A stretch of 64,000 bases of DNA from Clostridium minihomine (GCF_900240385.1 NZ_OEQH01000001.1:434001-498000), one strand, 5' to 3'; positions 1-8,490 are shown, numbered from the stretch's first letter. The notes: generated by a model not told the origin, from the letters alone. A program made the numbers and translations.

Positions 1-369
1 AGCACCAAAAGCACCCCTCAGTCCGCAAGCCCTTTCTTTTCACTTCTCATTACTTATCTGGTGGGGGCGGCCGCTTCGCTGGTTTTGTTCTTTTTTACCA
101 GTCAGGATCGCAATCTGCTGCAGAACATCGCTAAGATAAACTGGACCAGCGTTCTGCTGGGTTTGGCTGTTGTCGGCTTAGAAACCGGATATCTTTTCCT
201 TTACCGTGCCGGCTGGAATATCAGCAAGGGCCCGCTGACTGCCAATATCCTGTTGTCCTCCATTTTGCTGATCGTTGGGGCTCTGGTCTTTCATGAAACA
301 ATTTCTGTCAAACAGCTTTTGGGGGTGGCCGTTTGCTTTGTGGGGTTGGTTTTAATCAGTAGCAAGTAA
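1..369 (+). CDS. DMT-superfamily (EamA-like) permease, C-terminal part
   Basis: Reading frame is open from base 1, so the gene begins before the window and only about 122 C-terminal residues are visible. They form four hydrophobic segments separated by short polar turns, with the pattern 'LGLAVVGLETGYLFLYRAGW' and a final helix ending 'VGLVLISSK', as in the second half of EamA/DMT drug-metabolite transporters. Substrate cannot be told. It would sit in the cytoplasmic membrane. The frame ends in TAA, 85 bp before the next gene. Family call is moderately sure; function is not. Confidence 0.7.
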   Translation, partial: STKSTPQSASPFFSLLITYLVGAAASLVLFFFTSQDRNLLQNIAKINWTSVLLGLAVVGLETGYLFLYRAGWNISKGPLTANILLSSILLIVGALVFHETISVKQLLGVAVCFVGLVLISSK

Positions 370-454
370 TCTTATTGAATTGGTGGTTGACGGAAAAACG
401 GCCATAGAGTACAGGTTCCTTTGCTATCATTTCGATGGAACGGGAGGTAAGTGA

Positions 455-943
455 ATGGATGCCAAACAGAAAGTGTATGAATTGTTGCATGCTTTACAAA
501 TTCCCTATCGCTCTGAGGAACATCCCGCTGTATTCACCATAGAACAAATGGAAGCATTGCAACTGGATGGCGCAAATAACATCGTGAAAAATTTATTTGT
601 ACGAGATGATAAAAAGACGAAATTTTTCTTGCTTGTTATGAGCAAAGAAAAAAAGGCAGACTTAAAATCCATACGGCAACAGCTTGGCAGCAGACCCTTG
701 AGTTTTGCGTCTGAAAATCTATTAATGGAAAAGCTGGGTCTAACCAGCGGTGCGGTTACTCCTTTGGGTATTTTGAATGACGATAGCCGCTGTGTGGAAG
801 TTGTGCTAGACCAAGATTTAAAAAAGTTGGATGAGATCGGTGTTCATCCCAATGACAATACGGCGACGGTTTGGCTTCGGCTAAGTGATTTGGAAACAGT
901 GATTCAGAATCATGGCAATCTTTTTTCGTATCTTTTGATGTAA
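455..943 (+). CDS. YbaK/ProX-type aminoacyl-tRNA deacylase
   Basis: A 162-residue single-domain protein of the YbaK/aminoacyl-tRNA synthetase-associated domain family. Known members hydrolyse mischarged tRNA(Pro) (Ala- or Cys-tRNA) in trans to proline-tRNA ligase. The conserved 'NNIVKNLFVRDDK' stretch (about residues 40-53) carries the family lysine, and the 'LTSGAVTPLGI' segment with later 'HPNDNTAT' matches the ProX/PrdX subgroup more than YbaK proper. Start ATG at 455 follows GGGAGGT at suitable spacing. It is monocistronic and ends before a hairpin near 1092-1123. Exact tRNA substrate is an inference. Confidence 0.85.
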   Translation: MDAKQKVYELLHALQIPYRSEEHPAVFTIEQMEALQLDGANNIVKNLFVRDDKKTKFFLLVMSKEKKADLKSIRQQLGSRPLSFASENLLMEKLGLTSGAVTPLGILNDDSRCVEVVLDQDLKKLDEIGVHPNDNTATVWLRLSDLETVIQNHGNLFSYLLM

Positions 944-1091
944 TGCTGTTCCTGTAAGAAGTGTGTTTTTCCATTCGGTTTTCTGAAAATTTAGCGGGAA
1001 AACACCATGTTTTATATACTTAAAGAATAATTTATATAAAATATACTGTTTGTATTTCGGTTTAAGTTGTGATAGCTATAAAAAGAGGATA

Positions 1092-1123
1092 AAAAAAGAA
1101 AGCAGAAAGCTGCTTTCTTTTTT
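1092..1123. terminator. Bidirectional intrinsic terminator
   Basis: GAAAGCAG/CTGCTTTC stem with a 4-nt loop, flanked by A7 on the left and T6 on the right, so it can end transcription on both strands: the YbaK-type gene on plus and the ppx-ppk-pfk operon on minus. The preceding 944-1091 stretch is AT-rich and shows no gene. Confidence 0.8.
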
Positions 1124-1148
1124 ATCTTCTTTTTTATTTCACACGAAT

Positions 1149-2222
1149 TTAATCGCCAAAACTGATGCCGATATCTCTGGCGGACTGAATGAGCTCACAG
1201 TCGATGGGAACAGCTTTTAATTTTCCGGCCACTTCACTTAAAGGTACGGGAACAATTTTTTGATTTTGCAAAGCGACCATGTAACCAAAACGGCCCTCCT
1301 GAATCAGCCGTGCGGCAGCGGTTCCGAATCGAGTGGAAAGAACACGGTCATATGGGCAGGGGCTGCCGCCTCGCTGAAAGTGACCGGGAATGGTGACCCG
1401 AACCTCGTCGCCGGTTTTGGCACCGATTTCTTTGGCCAGCCGATAAGAAAGGGAGGGTTCGGTCATTTTTGCCCGCTTGGCTTTCAGCTCTTTTTTGGAA
1501 AGCTGGGCTTCTTCTTTTGAAAGAGCACCTTCTGCCACGGCTAAGATAGAAAACTGTTTGCCAGAGCGTTTGCGCAGTTTTAACATGCTGCATATTGAAT
1601 CAATGTCGTAAGGAATTTCGGGAAGCAGAATGGCGTCGGCTCCGCCTGCGACACCGGCGTGCAAGGTAAGCCACCCAACTTTGTGCCCCATCAATTCGAT
1701 AATAAACACACGCCCGTGAGAGGTTGCCGTGCTGTGAATGGCGTCAATTACGGTGGTGGCGGTTTCTACCGCACTGGAAAACCCAAAAGTCATTTCGGTG
1801 TTCCAAAGATCGTTGTCAATGGTTTTGGGCAGGGTAATGACATTAAGCCCTTCTTGACTGAGCAGATTGGCGGTTTTGTGGGTGCCGTTTCCGCCCAAAA
1901 TAACCACGCAGTCCAGCTTCATCCGCTTATAATTTTTCTTCATGCACTCGATTTTATCCGGTTGGTCCCCAGAAGAAAGCCGCATTTCCTTAAAAGGCTG
2001 GCGTGAGGTTCCCAAAATAGTTCCCCCAAGCGTAAGAATTCCAGAAAAATCTTTGGGATCCATCTCTTTGTAATCGCCCTCAATCAGGCCCCGGTATCCG
2101 TCCCGGATTCCTAAAATGGTGATATCTTCTTCATATTTTTCAATGAGTGCTTTTCCTACGGCACGGATTGCGGCGTTTAGCCCCTGACAATCGCCGCCGC
2201 TGGTTAAAATTCCAACTCTCAT
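1149..2222 (-). CDS. pfkA: 6-phosphofructokinase, atypical active-site signature
   Basis: 357 residues of the PFK-A superfamily, catalysing fructose-6-phosphate to fructose-1,6-bisphosphate in glycolysis. Visible motifs are the N-terminal 'TSGGDCQGLNAAIRA', 'GGNGT' (residues 110-114), 'PKTIDND' (132-138, with the catalytic Asp136) and 'MGHKVGWL'. Known rule: the residue after the GGD aspartate is Gly in ATP enzymes and Asp in PPi enzymes, and the residue before TIDND is Gly in classical ATP-PFK and Lys in PPi-PFK. Here Gly113 suggests ATP and Lys133 is the other state, while the usual Mg-binding Asp is Asn112. Donor is therefore uncertain. It lies 15 bp downstream of ppk in the same operon. 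ATG start at 2222. Confidence 0.9.
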   Translation of the reverse strand: MRVGILTSGGDCQGLNAAIRAVGKALIEKYEEDITILGIRDGYRGLIEGDYKEMDPKDFSGILTLGGTILGTSRQPFKEMRLSSGDQPDKIECMKKNYKRMKLDCVVILGGNGTHKTANLLSQEGLNVITLPKTIDNDLWNTEMTFGFSSAVETATTVIDAIHSTATSHGRVFIIELMGHKVGWLTLHAGVAGGADAILLPEIPYDIDSICSMLKLRKRSGKQFSILAVAEGALSKEEAQLSKKELKAKRAKMTEPSLSYRLAKEIGAKTGDEVRVTIPGHFQRGGSPCPYDRVLSTRFGTAAARLIQEGRFGYMVALQNQKIVPVPLSEVAGKLKAVPIDCELIQSARDIGISFGD

Positions 2223-2237
2223 TCGACATGCTCCTCT

Positions 2238-4358
2238 TTATTTTTGTAGCTTTGCCGAATCCGCATCACGAATTGGCACCAGCAGCTTGATTTCTTCGGA
2301 TTTTTTCAGTTCCGCCACACTCTTGCGCGCCTTAGAGGCAAACAGGGTCTGGCAATTGACCGCCGCTTTTCCCCGGCGGCTGACCAGAAGATAGTTGGTG
2401 TCTGGCTGCATGATTCGGGTGTTTACATTATCAGCCAGCATAATTTCCAATATCTCAAATGCTCTTTTGCGCAGTTCTTCGCCTTCAATGGGGAAGACCA
2501 ACTCCACCCGGCGATCCAAATTCCGTGGCATCCAGTCCGCGCTTCCCATATAGATTTTTGGATTCCCACCGTTTTCAAAGGCAAAAATCCGGCTGTGCTC
2601 TAAAAGCTGCCCCACAATGCTGTGGACAGTAATGGTTTCGCTCAGTTCGGGCAGCCGGGGAATCAGGCTGCACATGCCGCGGACAATCAGCCGGATGGGA
2701 ACCCCTGCCTGAGAGGCTTGATATAAAAGCTGGATGATTTCCGGGTCAATCAAAGAGTTTACTTTTGCAGTGATTCCACTGGGTAAGCCCTTTTGGGCAT
2801 TTTCGGTTTCTCTTTGAATCATGCGGTGAAAAAAGCTTCTCATCCCATGGGGGGCGACAATAAACCTTCGGTATTCCGGCGGCCGCGAGTAACCGGTTAG
2901 AACGTTAAAAAGAGAAGAGGCATCCACACCATACGGTTCTTTGCAGGTAAACACACCGATATCTGTATAGATTTTTGCTGTGGAATCGTTGTAGTTTCCG
3001 GTTCCCATGTGCAGGTAGCGGCGAATGCCATCTTCTTCCCGGCGCACCACCAACAGAATTTTGCAGTGGGTTTTGAGTCCAGAGAGTCCGTAAATTACGT
3101 GGCATCCTGCTTGCTCCAGTTTTTTCGCCCAATTAATATTGTTTTCTTCGTCAAACCGGGCTTTCAGCTCTACCAAAACGGTTACCTGTTTGCCGTTTTC
3201 GGCTGCGCGGATCAAAGCGCCAATGATGGGCGAATGGCCGCTGACCCGGTAAAGAGTTTGCTTAATGGCCAGTACATCGGCATCGTCGGCGGCCCTGCGC
3301 ACAAAATCCACCACGCATTGAAAGCTTTCATAAGGGTGATGAACCATGCGGTCTTTTTCTCGAATCGCCTGAAAAATATCCTCATAGCCCCAAAAGGCAG
3401 CAGGGGGATTCACCGGCTTAATGGGGGTGAAACAAAGGTGGTCATAGCCCGGCAGTGACGCAAATTTCGTTAAATACGTCAAATCAATGGGGCCCGGCAC
3501 TTCAAAGATGTCATAGGGCTTTAAATCCAGTGTTTCCACCAGAAATTCCTTGATTTCGGGATCACAGTTTTGCAGCAGTTCCAACCGAACCGGGCGGCCC
3601 CGTTTTCGTTTTTTAATGGATTTTTGCACTTCAGTCAGCAAATCTTCCGCATCCTCATCAATTTCCAAATCGGAATTGCGGGTCAGGCGGAAAGGGGAGC
3701 AGGCTTCGATCTGATACATGCCAAACAACTCTTTGATTTTATCAGAGATGACGTTTTCCAGCAGCACAAAAATCTTTTTTTCCGGATCCGGCACTTGCAG
3801 AAATCGGGATAAAATAGAAGGAACCTGCACCAAAGCGAACATGTTTTCTTCTTCGCTATTTTTCAGCCGTACCGCCAGATTTAGACTCTTGTTTGACAAA
3901 ATGGGGAACGGACGGCTTCGGTCTACCGCTAAAGGGGTCAAAACCGGAAACAGAATTTTGTGAAAATAATCAGAAAGAAACTGTTTTTGCTTGGCATTGA
4001 GTTCTGCGGGGGTACAAAATCGTACCCCTTCTTTGCGAAGTGCAGGCAAAATGGATCGGTGTAAAGCAGTATATTGCTGTTCGGTAAAGGTGCGGATTTT
4101 CCGGGTCAGGCGAAGAATCAAATCCTCTGGGGTCAGGCCCGAAATATCCGGCGTTTTATAGCCCGAATGGATTTGCGCTTTGACTCCGGCCACGCGCACC
4201 ATAAAGAATTCGTCCAGATTGGAAGCTGTGATTCCCAAAAAGCGAAGCCGTTCCATCACCGGGTTTTCTTTTTCAAAAGCTTCTTCTAATACCCTTCCGT
4301 TAAAATCCATCCAGCTCAGTTCGCGATTTAAATAAGGAAACTGTTTGCCTCTATTCAT
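2238..4358 (-). CDS. ppk: Polyphosphate kinase 1
   Basis: 706 residues, the usual PPK1 length, reversibly polymerising ATP gamma-phosphate into polyphosphate. The N-domain starts with 'YLNRELSWMDFNGRVLEEA'. The phosphorylated-His segment is 'YLHMGTGNYND' followed by 'TAKIYTDIG', and the C-terminal phospholipase-D-like segment 'GSADWMPRNLDRRVELVFP' is intact. A longer frame opens with TTG at 4379 overlapping the upstream stop, but ATG at 4358 has AAAGGAGG 7 nt before it and is chosen. Middle gene of the operon ppx-like / ppk / pfk; only 15 nt separate it from pfk. Confidence 0.95.
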   Translation of the reverse strand: MNRGKQFPYLNRELSWMDFNGRVLEEAFEKENPVMERLRFLGITASNLDEFFMVRVAGVKAQIHSGYKTPDISGLTPEDLILRLTRKIRTFTEQQYTALHRSILPALRKEGVRFCTPAELNAKQKQFLSDYFHKILFPVLTPLAVDRSRPFPILSNKSLNLAVRLKNSEEENMFALVQVPSILSRFLQVPDPEKKIFVLLENVISDKIKELFGMYQIEACSPFRLTRNSDLEIDEDAEDLLTEVQKSIKKRKRGRPVRLELLQNCDPEIKEFLVETLDLKPYDIFEVPGPIDLTYLTKFASLPGYDHLCFTPIKPVNPPAAFWGYEDIFQAIREKDRMVHHPYESFQCVVDFVRRAADDADVLAIKQTLYRVSGHSPIIGALIRAAENGKQVTVLVELKARFDEENNINWAKKLEQAGCHVIYGLSGLKTHCKILLVVRREEDGIRRYLHMGTGNYNDSTAKIYTDIGVFTCKEPYGVDASSLFNVLTGYSRPPEYRRFIVAPHGMRSFFHRMIQRETENAQKGLPSGITAKVNSLIDPEIIQLLYQASQAGVPIRLIVRGMCSLIPRLPELSETITVHSIVGQLLEHSRIFAFENGGNPKIYMGSADWMPRNLDRRVELVFPIEGEELRKRAFEILEIMLADNVNTRIMQPDTNYLLVSRRGKAAVNCQTLFASKARKSVAELKKSEEIKLLVPIRDADSAKLQK

Positions 4359-4375
4359 CTTGCGGCCTCCTTTGC

Positions 4376-5929
4376 TCAAAGCATCAGCGTTTTAATGGCA
4401 AGCACCGGATGGATTCCGAATACTTCCTGAAAAAACGGCGCGCAAAGATCAAAGGCCCATTTTTCCAACGTTAAATTATCATCACTGCTGCCGGTAATCA
4501 CCAAGCGGTCTTTTTCCAGCTTGATGGAAATATCTTTCAGTTTTTGCGTCTGGGACTTATCCAGCGCATTAGACAGCCGGAAAATCGCCACCAGTTTAGA
4601 AATGATTAAACGAGTTTGCTTATCCAGCATAGAAAACTCCGGGTCGTCGTTGCTGGGAACCTGATATTCGTCATAGCTGGACAAAAAGGCTACGATCAGA
4701 ACCTCTCGATCCGTCAGCCCGTACAGATCGATATTCTTCACCAAATCGAAAGTGCTGTTCAAATGCTCTTTGGAATTGATGTAATACCCGGCATCGTGCA
4801 GAATACTGGCCAGCTCCAGAATCAGCCGGCATTTGTAATCCATGCCATGAATTTTTTTTGTTTTGTCAAAAATCCGGCAGGAAAATTTGCGCACGGCATC
4901 AGAATGCGAGCGGTTGCAGCGGTAGCGATCTGCAATCCATTGGGCACAGCAAATCGCATTGGTAACCACATGATCTTCATATTCCTTTTTGCTTTTGGGA
5001 ATCAGCATTTGCCGCAGCAGTGCATCCCACAATTCTACCTTTGGGGAAATGACACTGTCTGCGTGGGTCAGCTGAAGCAGCTGCATATAAATCACCAGAA
5101 CCGGATAAAGCACCTGAGCACTGGCGTCGGAAATGCCATACTTATCCGCAATGGATTCCGGAGTCATAACGCGGACTTCCTGAAACAGGCGCCCAATGAG
5201 TTCTGCCCGGATGGTATAACGGCCCTGAGAGGGCGTGACTGCGCAGATGCGCGCGATTAACTCGATTTCGCTGCCGGTGAGCACCAGATTGCGGATGCTG
5301 CTGAGCTGGGTGGGGATGGGAATATGCTGCACAATTAGGTTCAGATATTCTTCCACCACGGTGTCGAAATCGCCGCTGTTTTCCTGAATGCTGCCCAGCA
5401 TGTTATATAGCTTCATGGGCCCCATAGAGATGTTTTGAGAAAAGATCATGTCCGAACCGTCAAAAATAGACAGTCCAATGCTCCCAGTGCCGATAAAAGA
5501 GATTAAGGTGTTTCCGGGAGGGAAGTCAGGCATGGACTGAATGGATTTCAAAATTTCGGAATAAATCAGCGTCTTTTCCTGATCGTCTTCCAGAATCTGA
5601 ACGGTGATGTTGTTTTGGATTTTCAGCTGATCCGTAATGTAATCCCGGTTTTGCGCTTCCCGCAACGCGGTGGTTGCCACAACCCGGTGCTGTTCGGTGC
5701 CGTATTCTTTCATCACTTCGCTAAAGCCATGCAAAGCAGAAGAAAGCTGCCACAGACTTTCAAAGCTGATTTTTCCGCCGTGAAAGACCTCGGTTCCCAG
5801 TTTAATGGGGTATTCTAAACGATCAACCGTCACAATTTTGCCTTTTTGCAGCTGAGAAATTTTCATTTTCAGCATGTTGGAACTGATGTCGATGACAGCG
5901 GCAATTTTGCCGCCTTTTTTGTGGTTCAC
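4376..5929 (-). CDS. Ppx/GppA-like protein with C-terminal HD domain
   Basis: 517 residues. The first ~300 follow the ASKHA fold of exopolyphosphatase/guanosine pentaphosphatase; the rest has an HD-type segment ('ILELASILHDAGYYI', about residue 375). Position directly upstream of ppk suggests a polyphosphate turnover partner. The usual phosphate loops are altered: 'IDISSNMLKM' where the family has D-x-G-S-N-S, and 'FIGTGSIGLSIF' where it has G-G-G-S-T-E, so catalytic competence is uncertain. Start is GTG at 5929 with AGGGTGAT upstream; it is the first gene of the operon. Family call sure, activity not. Confidence 0.85.
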   Translation of the reverse strand: MNHKKGGKIAAVIDISSNMLKMKISQLQKGKIVTVDRLEYPIKLGTEVFHGGKISFESLWQLSSALHGFSEVMKEYGTEQHRVVATTALREAQNRDYITDQLKIQNNITVQILEDDQEKTLIYSEILKSIQSMPDFPPGNTLISFIGTGSIGLSIFDGSDMIFSQNISMGPMKLYNMLGSIQENSGDFDTVVEEYLNLIVQHIPIPTQLSSIRNLVLTGSEIELIARICAVTPSQGRYTIRAELIGRLFQEVRVMTPESIADKYGISDASAQVLYPVLVIYMQLLQLTHADSVISPKVELWDALLRQMLIPKSKKEYEDHVVTNAICCAQWIADRYRCNRSHSDAVRKFSCRIFDKTKKIHGMDYKCRLILELASILHDAGYYINSKEHLNSTFDLVKNIDLYGLTDREVLIVAFLSSYDEYQVPSNDDPEFSMLDKQTRLIISKLVAIFRLSNALDKSQTQKLKDISIKLEKDRLVITGSSDDNLTLEKWAFDLCAPFFQEVFGIHPVLAIKTLML

Positions 5930-6095
5930 CAGGCAATCACCCTATCTAAAAAAGTATTATTATTATATCAAACCAAAGGGGGAATATCAATGAAAGTCCG
6001 GTTAAAACTAGCGCAACAGCATCTTTTTCATTCTGATTTTTCTGTGTGGCTTTTCTGTGGAATCAAAGCAGGGGATTTTGAGTAATTGGCAGAAA

Positions 6096-6139
6096 AAATC
6101 AGCAGAGAATCCGGCAGCTGCCGGATTCTCTGCTGATTT
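6096..6139. repeat. Perfect 44-bp palindrome
   Basis: Two 22-bp arms (6096-6117 and 6118-6139) meet with no spacer around CAGCTG. The arms carry AATCAGCAGAGAATCCGGCA and its exact complement. There is no long T tract on either side, though ATTTAAATT follows. It sits between the ppx-like gene (minus, starts 5929) and the small RHH gene (minus, ends 6291), so it could serve as a terminator for the latter. The rest of 5930-6290 shows no supported gene. Confidence 0.85.
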
Positions 6140-6290
6140 AAATTGGTTTTGTGCTTGTTCGTGTAGGTTTTCCGACAAAGCCTTGAAAGGATTTGCTGCG
6201 CATGGTACAATATTTACGCTGCATCTGCCTTTGGGCATTTGTCGGTTTTGGGGAAGTGGCGGTTTCTGTGATGGGAAGGCGCTGCTTCCT

Positions 6291-6467
6291 TCATTTTTTC
6301 AGGTCGTCCCTCAGCTTTTTAATCCCACGCCGTGCCGCTTCTGCTTTTGTGACTTGCTGTTGCTCACAATATGCTTCTAACACTTCGCTGCTTTCGTGAT
6401 CCAAACGGACAAACAGCGATTTATCTTTGGGATTATCCGTTGGGCGGCCTATTTTGGAGTTTGCCAA
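6291..6467 (-). CDS. Small ribbon-helix-helix (CopG-like) protein
   Basis: 58 residues starting 'MANSKIGRPTDNPKDKSLF' and continuing with a beta strand ('SLFVRLD') and two helices ('ESSEVLEAYCEQQQ', 'TKAEAARRGIKKL'), the arrangement of RHH/CopG DNA-binding domains and antitoxins. A longer frame runs to 6518, but TTG at 6467 has AAAGGAGGTGA 4-9 nt upstream and is the better start. No toxin partner is visible next to it. The ribosome site lies inside a 15-bp inverted repeat (6475-6525). Likely a self-regulating DNA-binding protein; target unknown. Confidence 0.75.
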   Translation of the reverse strand: MANSKIGRPTDNPKDKSLFVRLDHESSEVLEAYCEQQQVTKAEAARRGIKKLRDDLKK

Positions 6468-6474
6468 GGATTCA

Positions 6475-6525
6475 CCTCCTTTTGCTATATGAAATAGCAT
6501 AGCGCTTTCGTATAGCAAAAGGAGG
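6475..6525. promoter_or_regulatory. 15-bp inverted repeat enclosing the RHH ribosome site
   Basis: Left arm 6475-6489 (CCTCCTTTTGCTATA) and right arm 6511-6525 (its exact complement) with a 21-nt spacer. On the minus strand the downstream arm contains the GGAGG of the RHH gene, so in the mRNA the ribosome site can pair with the upstream arm. It may equally be a DNA operator for the RHH protein. Confidence 0.7.
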
Positions 6526-6610
6526 ATTTGTGAAATAACTTCATATCATTTATTGGAAAAACTTCATTTGCCATCACAGGCCGGTCCGGGGCCGGTTACA
6601 TGATTGCTAC

Positions 6611-6640
6611 TTGCTTTATAATCATGAATTATGGTATACT
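6611..6640 (+). promoter_or_regulatory. Candidate sigma-A promoter for the pseudokinase transcript
   Basis: TTGCTT (6611-6616), an 18-nt spacer and TATACT (6635-6640) on the plus strand. It would start a transcript near 6647 with a ~160-nt leader before the gene at 6807. Confidence 0.55.
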
Positions 6641-6649
6641 ATTTCGAAT

Positions 6650-6806
6650 AGAACGAGGACGCAGCGAAATGTGCGCGCTGCCTATGAGGAAAACCGGGAC
6701 CGTCCGGTATGCCCGGCGTTATCCTTCGCAAACAAGGGGTCGCGAGCATCCCCGGCGGGATAACGTCTGGTTTGTGTGTCCATAATATCATTATGGAGGA
6801 AACTGT
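6650..6806 (+). ncRNA. Structured 5' leader RNA of unknown class
   Basis: A GC-rich stretch in an otherwise AT-rich gap folds into several nested stems: GCAGCG/CGCTGC (about 6661-6681), CCGGG/CCCGG enclosing ACCG/CGGT (about 6692-6714), and an 8-bp CGTTATCC/GGATAACG stem (about 6716-6766) enclosing GGGG/CCCC. A last hairpin CCATAAT-ATC-ATTATGG ends on the first G's of the ribosome site GGAGG of the gene at 6807. No match to a riboswitch class I can recall (SAM, glycine, ZTP, c-di-GMP, ydaO). It may be a cis-regulator of the pseudokinase gene. Confidence 0.5.
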
Positions 6807-8474
6807 ATGACTGACTTTGAGCTATGTATGAACTGTATGTCAGAAAAAGCCGTTCAGGAATCCTGCCCTCATTGCGGACACTCGGAGGATGAACCCCAAG
6901 AGCCGGAGGCGCTGCCTCTTAAGACAATGCTGCAAAATCGATATTTGATCGGTTTGGCGCAGAAAACCAACGGAGAAGGCATTTCTTATATCGGCTATGA
7001 CAGCGTTTTGAATATCAAAACGCTGATTCGGGAATTTTTCCCCCAGACTATGAGTGAAAGGCTGCCGGAGGGATTAGAAATCCGCATTGTGGATGGCAGT
7101 GAAATTACGTTTGAGGAATATAAAGCGTCTTTTTTAAGTCACGCTCGCGAGTTGGCTCATGTTCGCCAGCTTTCTGCGATTGAGCAGATTTATGATATTT
7201 TTGAGGAAAACGGAACAGCTTATACTGTGGCGGAGTGGGAGGATTGCATCACACTGCGCTATTTTGTAGAGCGCAGCGGCGGAAGCCTGGACTGGAATGC
7301 AGCCCGGCCATTGTTTATGCCGGTGCTTTCTGCTTTGAGCACGCTGCACTCAAAAGGGATTAACCATTTGGGGATTTCCCCGGATACATTGGTGATTTTG
7401 CAGGACGGCAAAATGAAGCTGACCGATTTTCAGCTGGATGCCGTGCGCCGGATGGACACCGACCTGCCGCCGGATTTGGTTGCGGGCTGTGCGGCTTTGG
7501 AACAGTATGTGATGGATTATGTGCCGGATGAGGCAACCGATGTGTATGGATTTGCCGCATGCCTGTTTTTTGCACTGACCGGCACCTTGCCTCAGGATGC
7601 TTTGCGGCGTAAGGCGGATTCCCGGCTGATGATTCCCACGAATGTTCTGCGTGCGCTTCCGCCCTATGTAATCACGGGCCTTGCCAATGCGCTTCAGGTG
7701 ATGCCGTCTAAGCGGACTCCCCATTTTGAGCGCATGAGAGCAGAGCTTTCGTCTGCCCCCACGGTAACTGCGAAAATCGGGGATACCATGTCCCCGATTT
7801 TGCCGGAACCGGAACCGGTTCGAAAAGGAACTCCGGGCATTGTTTGGGCGATAGGCTCTGGCGTGGTTTCTTTGGCTATTTTTATTTTGATCGGTATTTT
7901 CTGGCTGTTCCCACCCGGTTCCGGGGGAGTGAAAGGGGCGGATCTGCCTGCGGTTTCTGCCGGTTTGGAATCCACCGCGACCGGAATTATGATGGAAGCC
8001 ATGCCCGATTCTAACGCAGGCGACGCAAACCGAATCGAAACCCCCAATTTAGTGGGCAAAAAGCTGGATGATATTTTGGCAGAAAAAAATTCCGGTGAAT
8101 CAAATTACGAAATTTTGGTATCTGATAAGGAATTCAGCGATACAGTGGCAGAAAATTTGGTGATTCGGCAGGCTCCCGAGCCGGGGCAGAGGATGGAAAA
8201 AGGAACGAAAATTGTGGTGGTAGTCAGCCAGGGCTCCCATATGCGTTCTTTGCCGGAAATCCGGGGCCTTAGCCTTGCGGATGCCTCTTTGGCTGTAACA
8301 ACAGCCGGCCTGACGCCTGCCAAACGAGACGTGTTTGACGACGATGTGCCGGCAGGCGAAGCCGTTGGCTATCAGGATCAGCAGGCAGGGGATACGTTGG
8401 AATATGGTTCCCATGTGGTGATTCTTTTAAGCAAAGGCCCCGATCCGTCTGTTTTAGGCAATTCAACACAGTGA
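6807..8474 (+). CDS. Membrane pseudokinase with zinc ribbon and PASTA domains
   Basis: 555 residues. Order: zinc ribbon with Cys7, Cys10, Cys20 and Cys23; a Ser/Thr-kinase-like domain (about 45-320); one membrane helix (about 346-370); and two PASTA repeats (about 410-475 and 480-550) outside the cell. The catalytic loop reads 'HLGISPDTL' (187-195), so the HRD aspartate is Gly189; the DFG motif is 'DFQ' (207-209); a lysine in 'NIKTL' (Lys71) may be the ATP lysine. The fold is kept but catalysis is probably lost. PASTA domains in this family bind muropeptides or lipid II. Start ATG follows TGGAGGAAACTGT. Confidence 0.85.
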   Translation: MTDFELCMNCMSEKAVQESCPHCGHSEDEPQEPEALPLKTMLQNRYLIGLAQKTNGEGISYIGYDSVLNIKTLIREFFPQTMSERLPEGLEIRIVDGSEITFEEYKASFLSHARELAHVRQLSAIEQIYDIFEENGTAYTVAEWEDCITLRYFVERSGGSLDWNAARPLFMPVLSALSTLHSKGINHLGISPDTLVILQDGKMKLTDFQLDAVRRMDTDLPPDLVAGCAALEQYVMDYVPDEATDVYGFAACLFFALTGTLPQDALRRKADSRLMIPTNVLRALPPYVITGLANALQVMPSKRTPHFERMRAELSSAPTVTAKIGDTMSPILPEPEPVRKGTPGIVWAIGSGVVSLAIFILIGIFWLFPPGSGGVKGADLPAVSAGLESTATGIMMEAMPDSNAGDANRIETPNLVGKKLDDILAEKNSGESNYEILVSDKEFSDTVAENLVIRQAPEPGQRMEKGTKIVVVVSQGSHMRSLPEIRGLSLADASLAVTTAGLTPAKRDVFDDDVPAGEAVGYQDQQAGDTLEYGSHVVILLSKGPDPSVLGNSTQ

Positions 8475-8490
8475 AGGATGATAAAAAACA

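Noticed and set aside
6600-6785. Plus-strand 61-residue frame
   Set aside because: Coincides with the structured leader and has no ribosome site.
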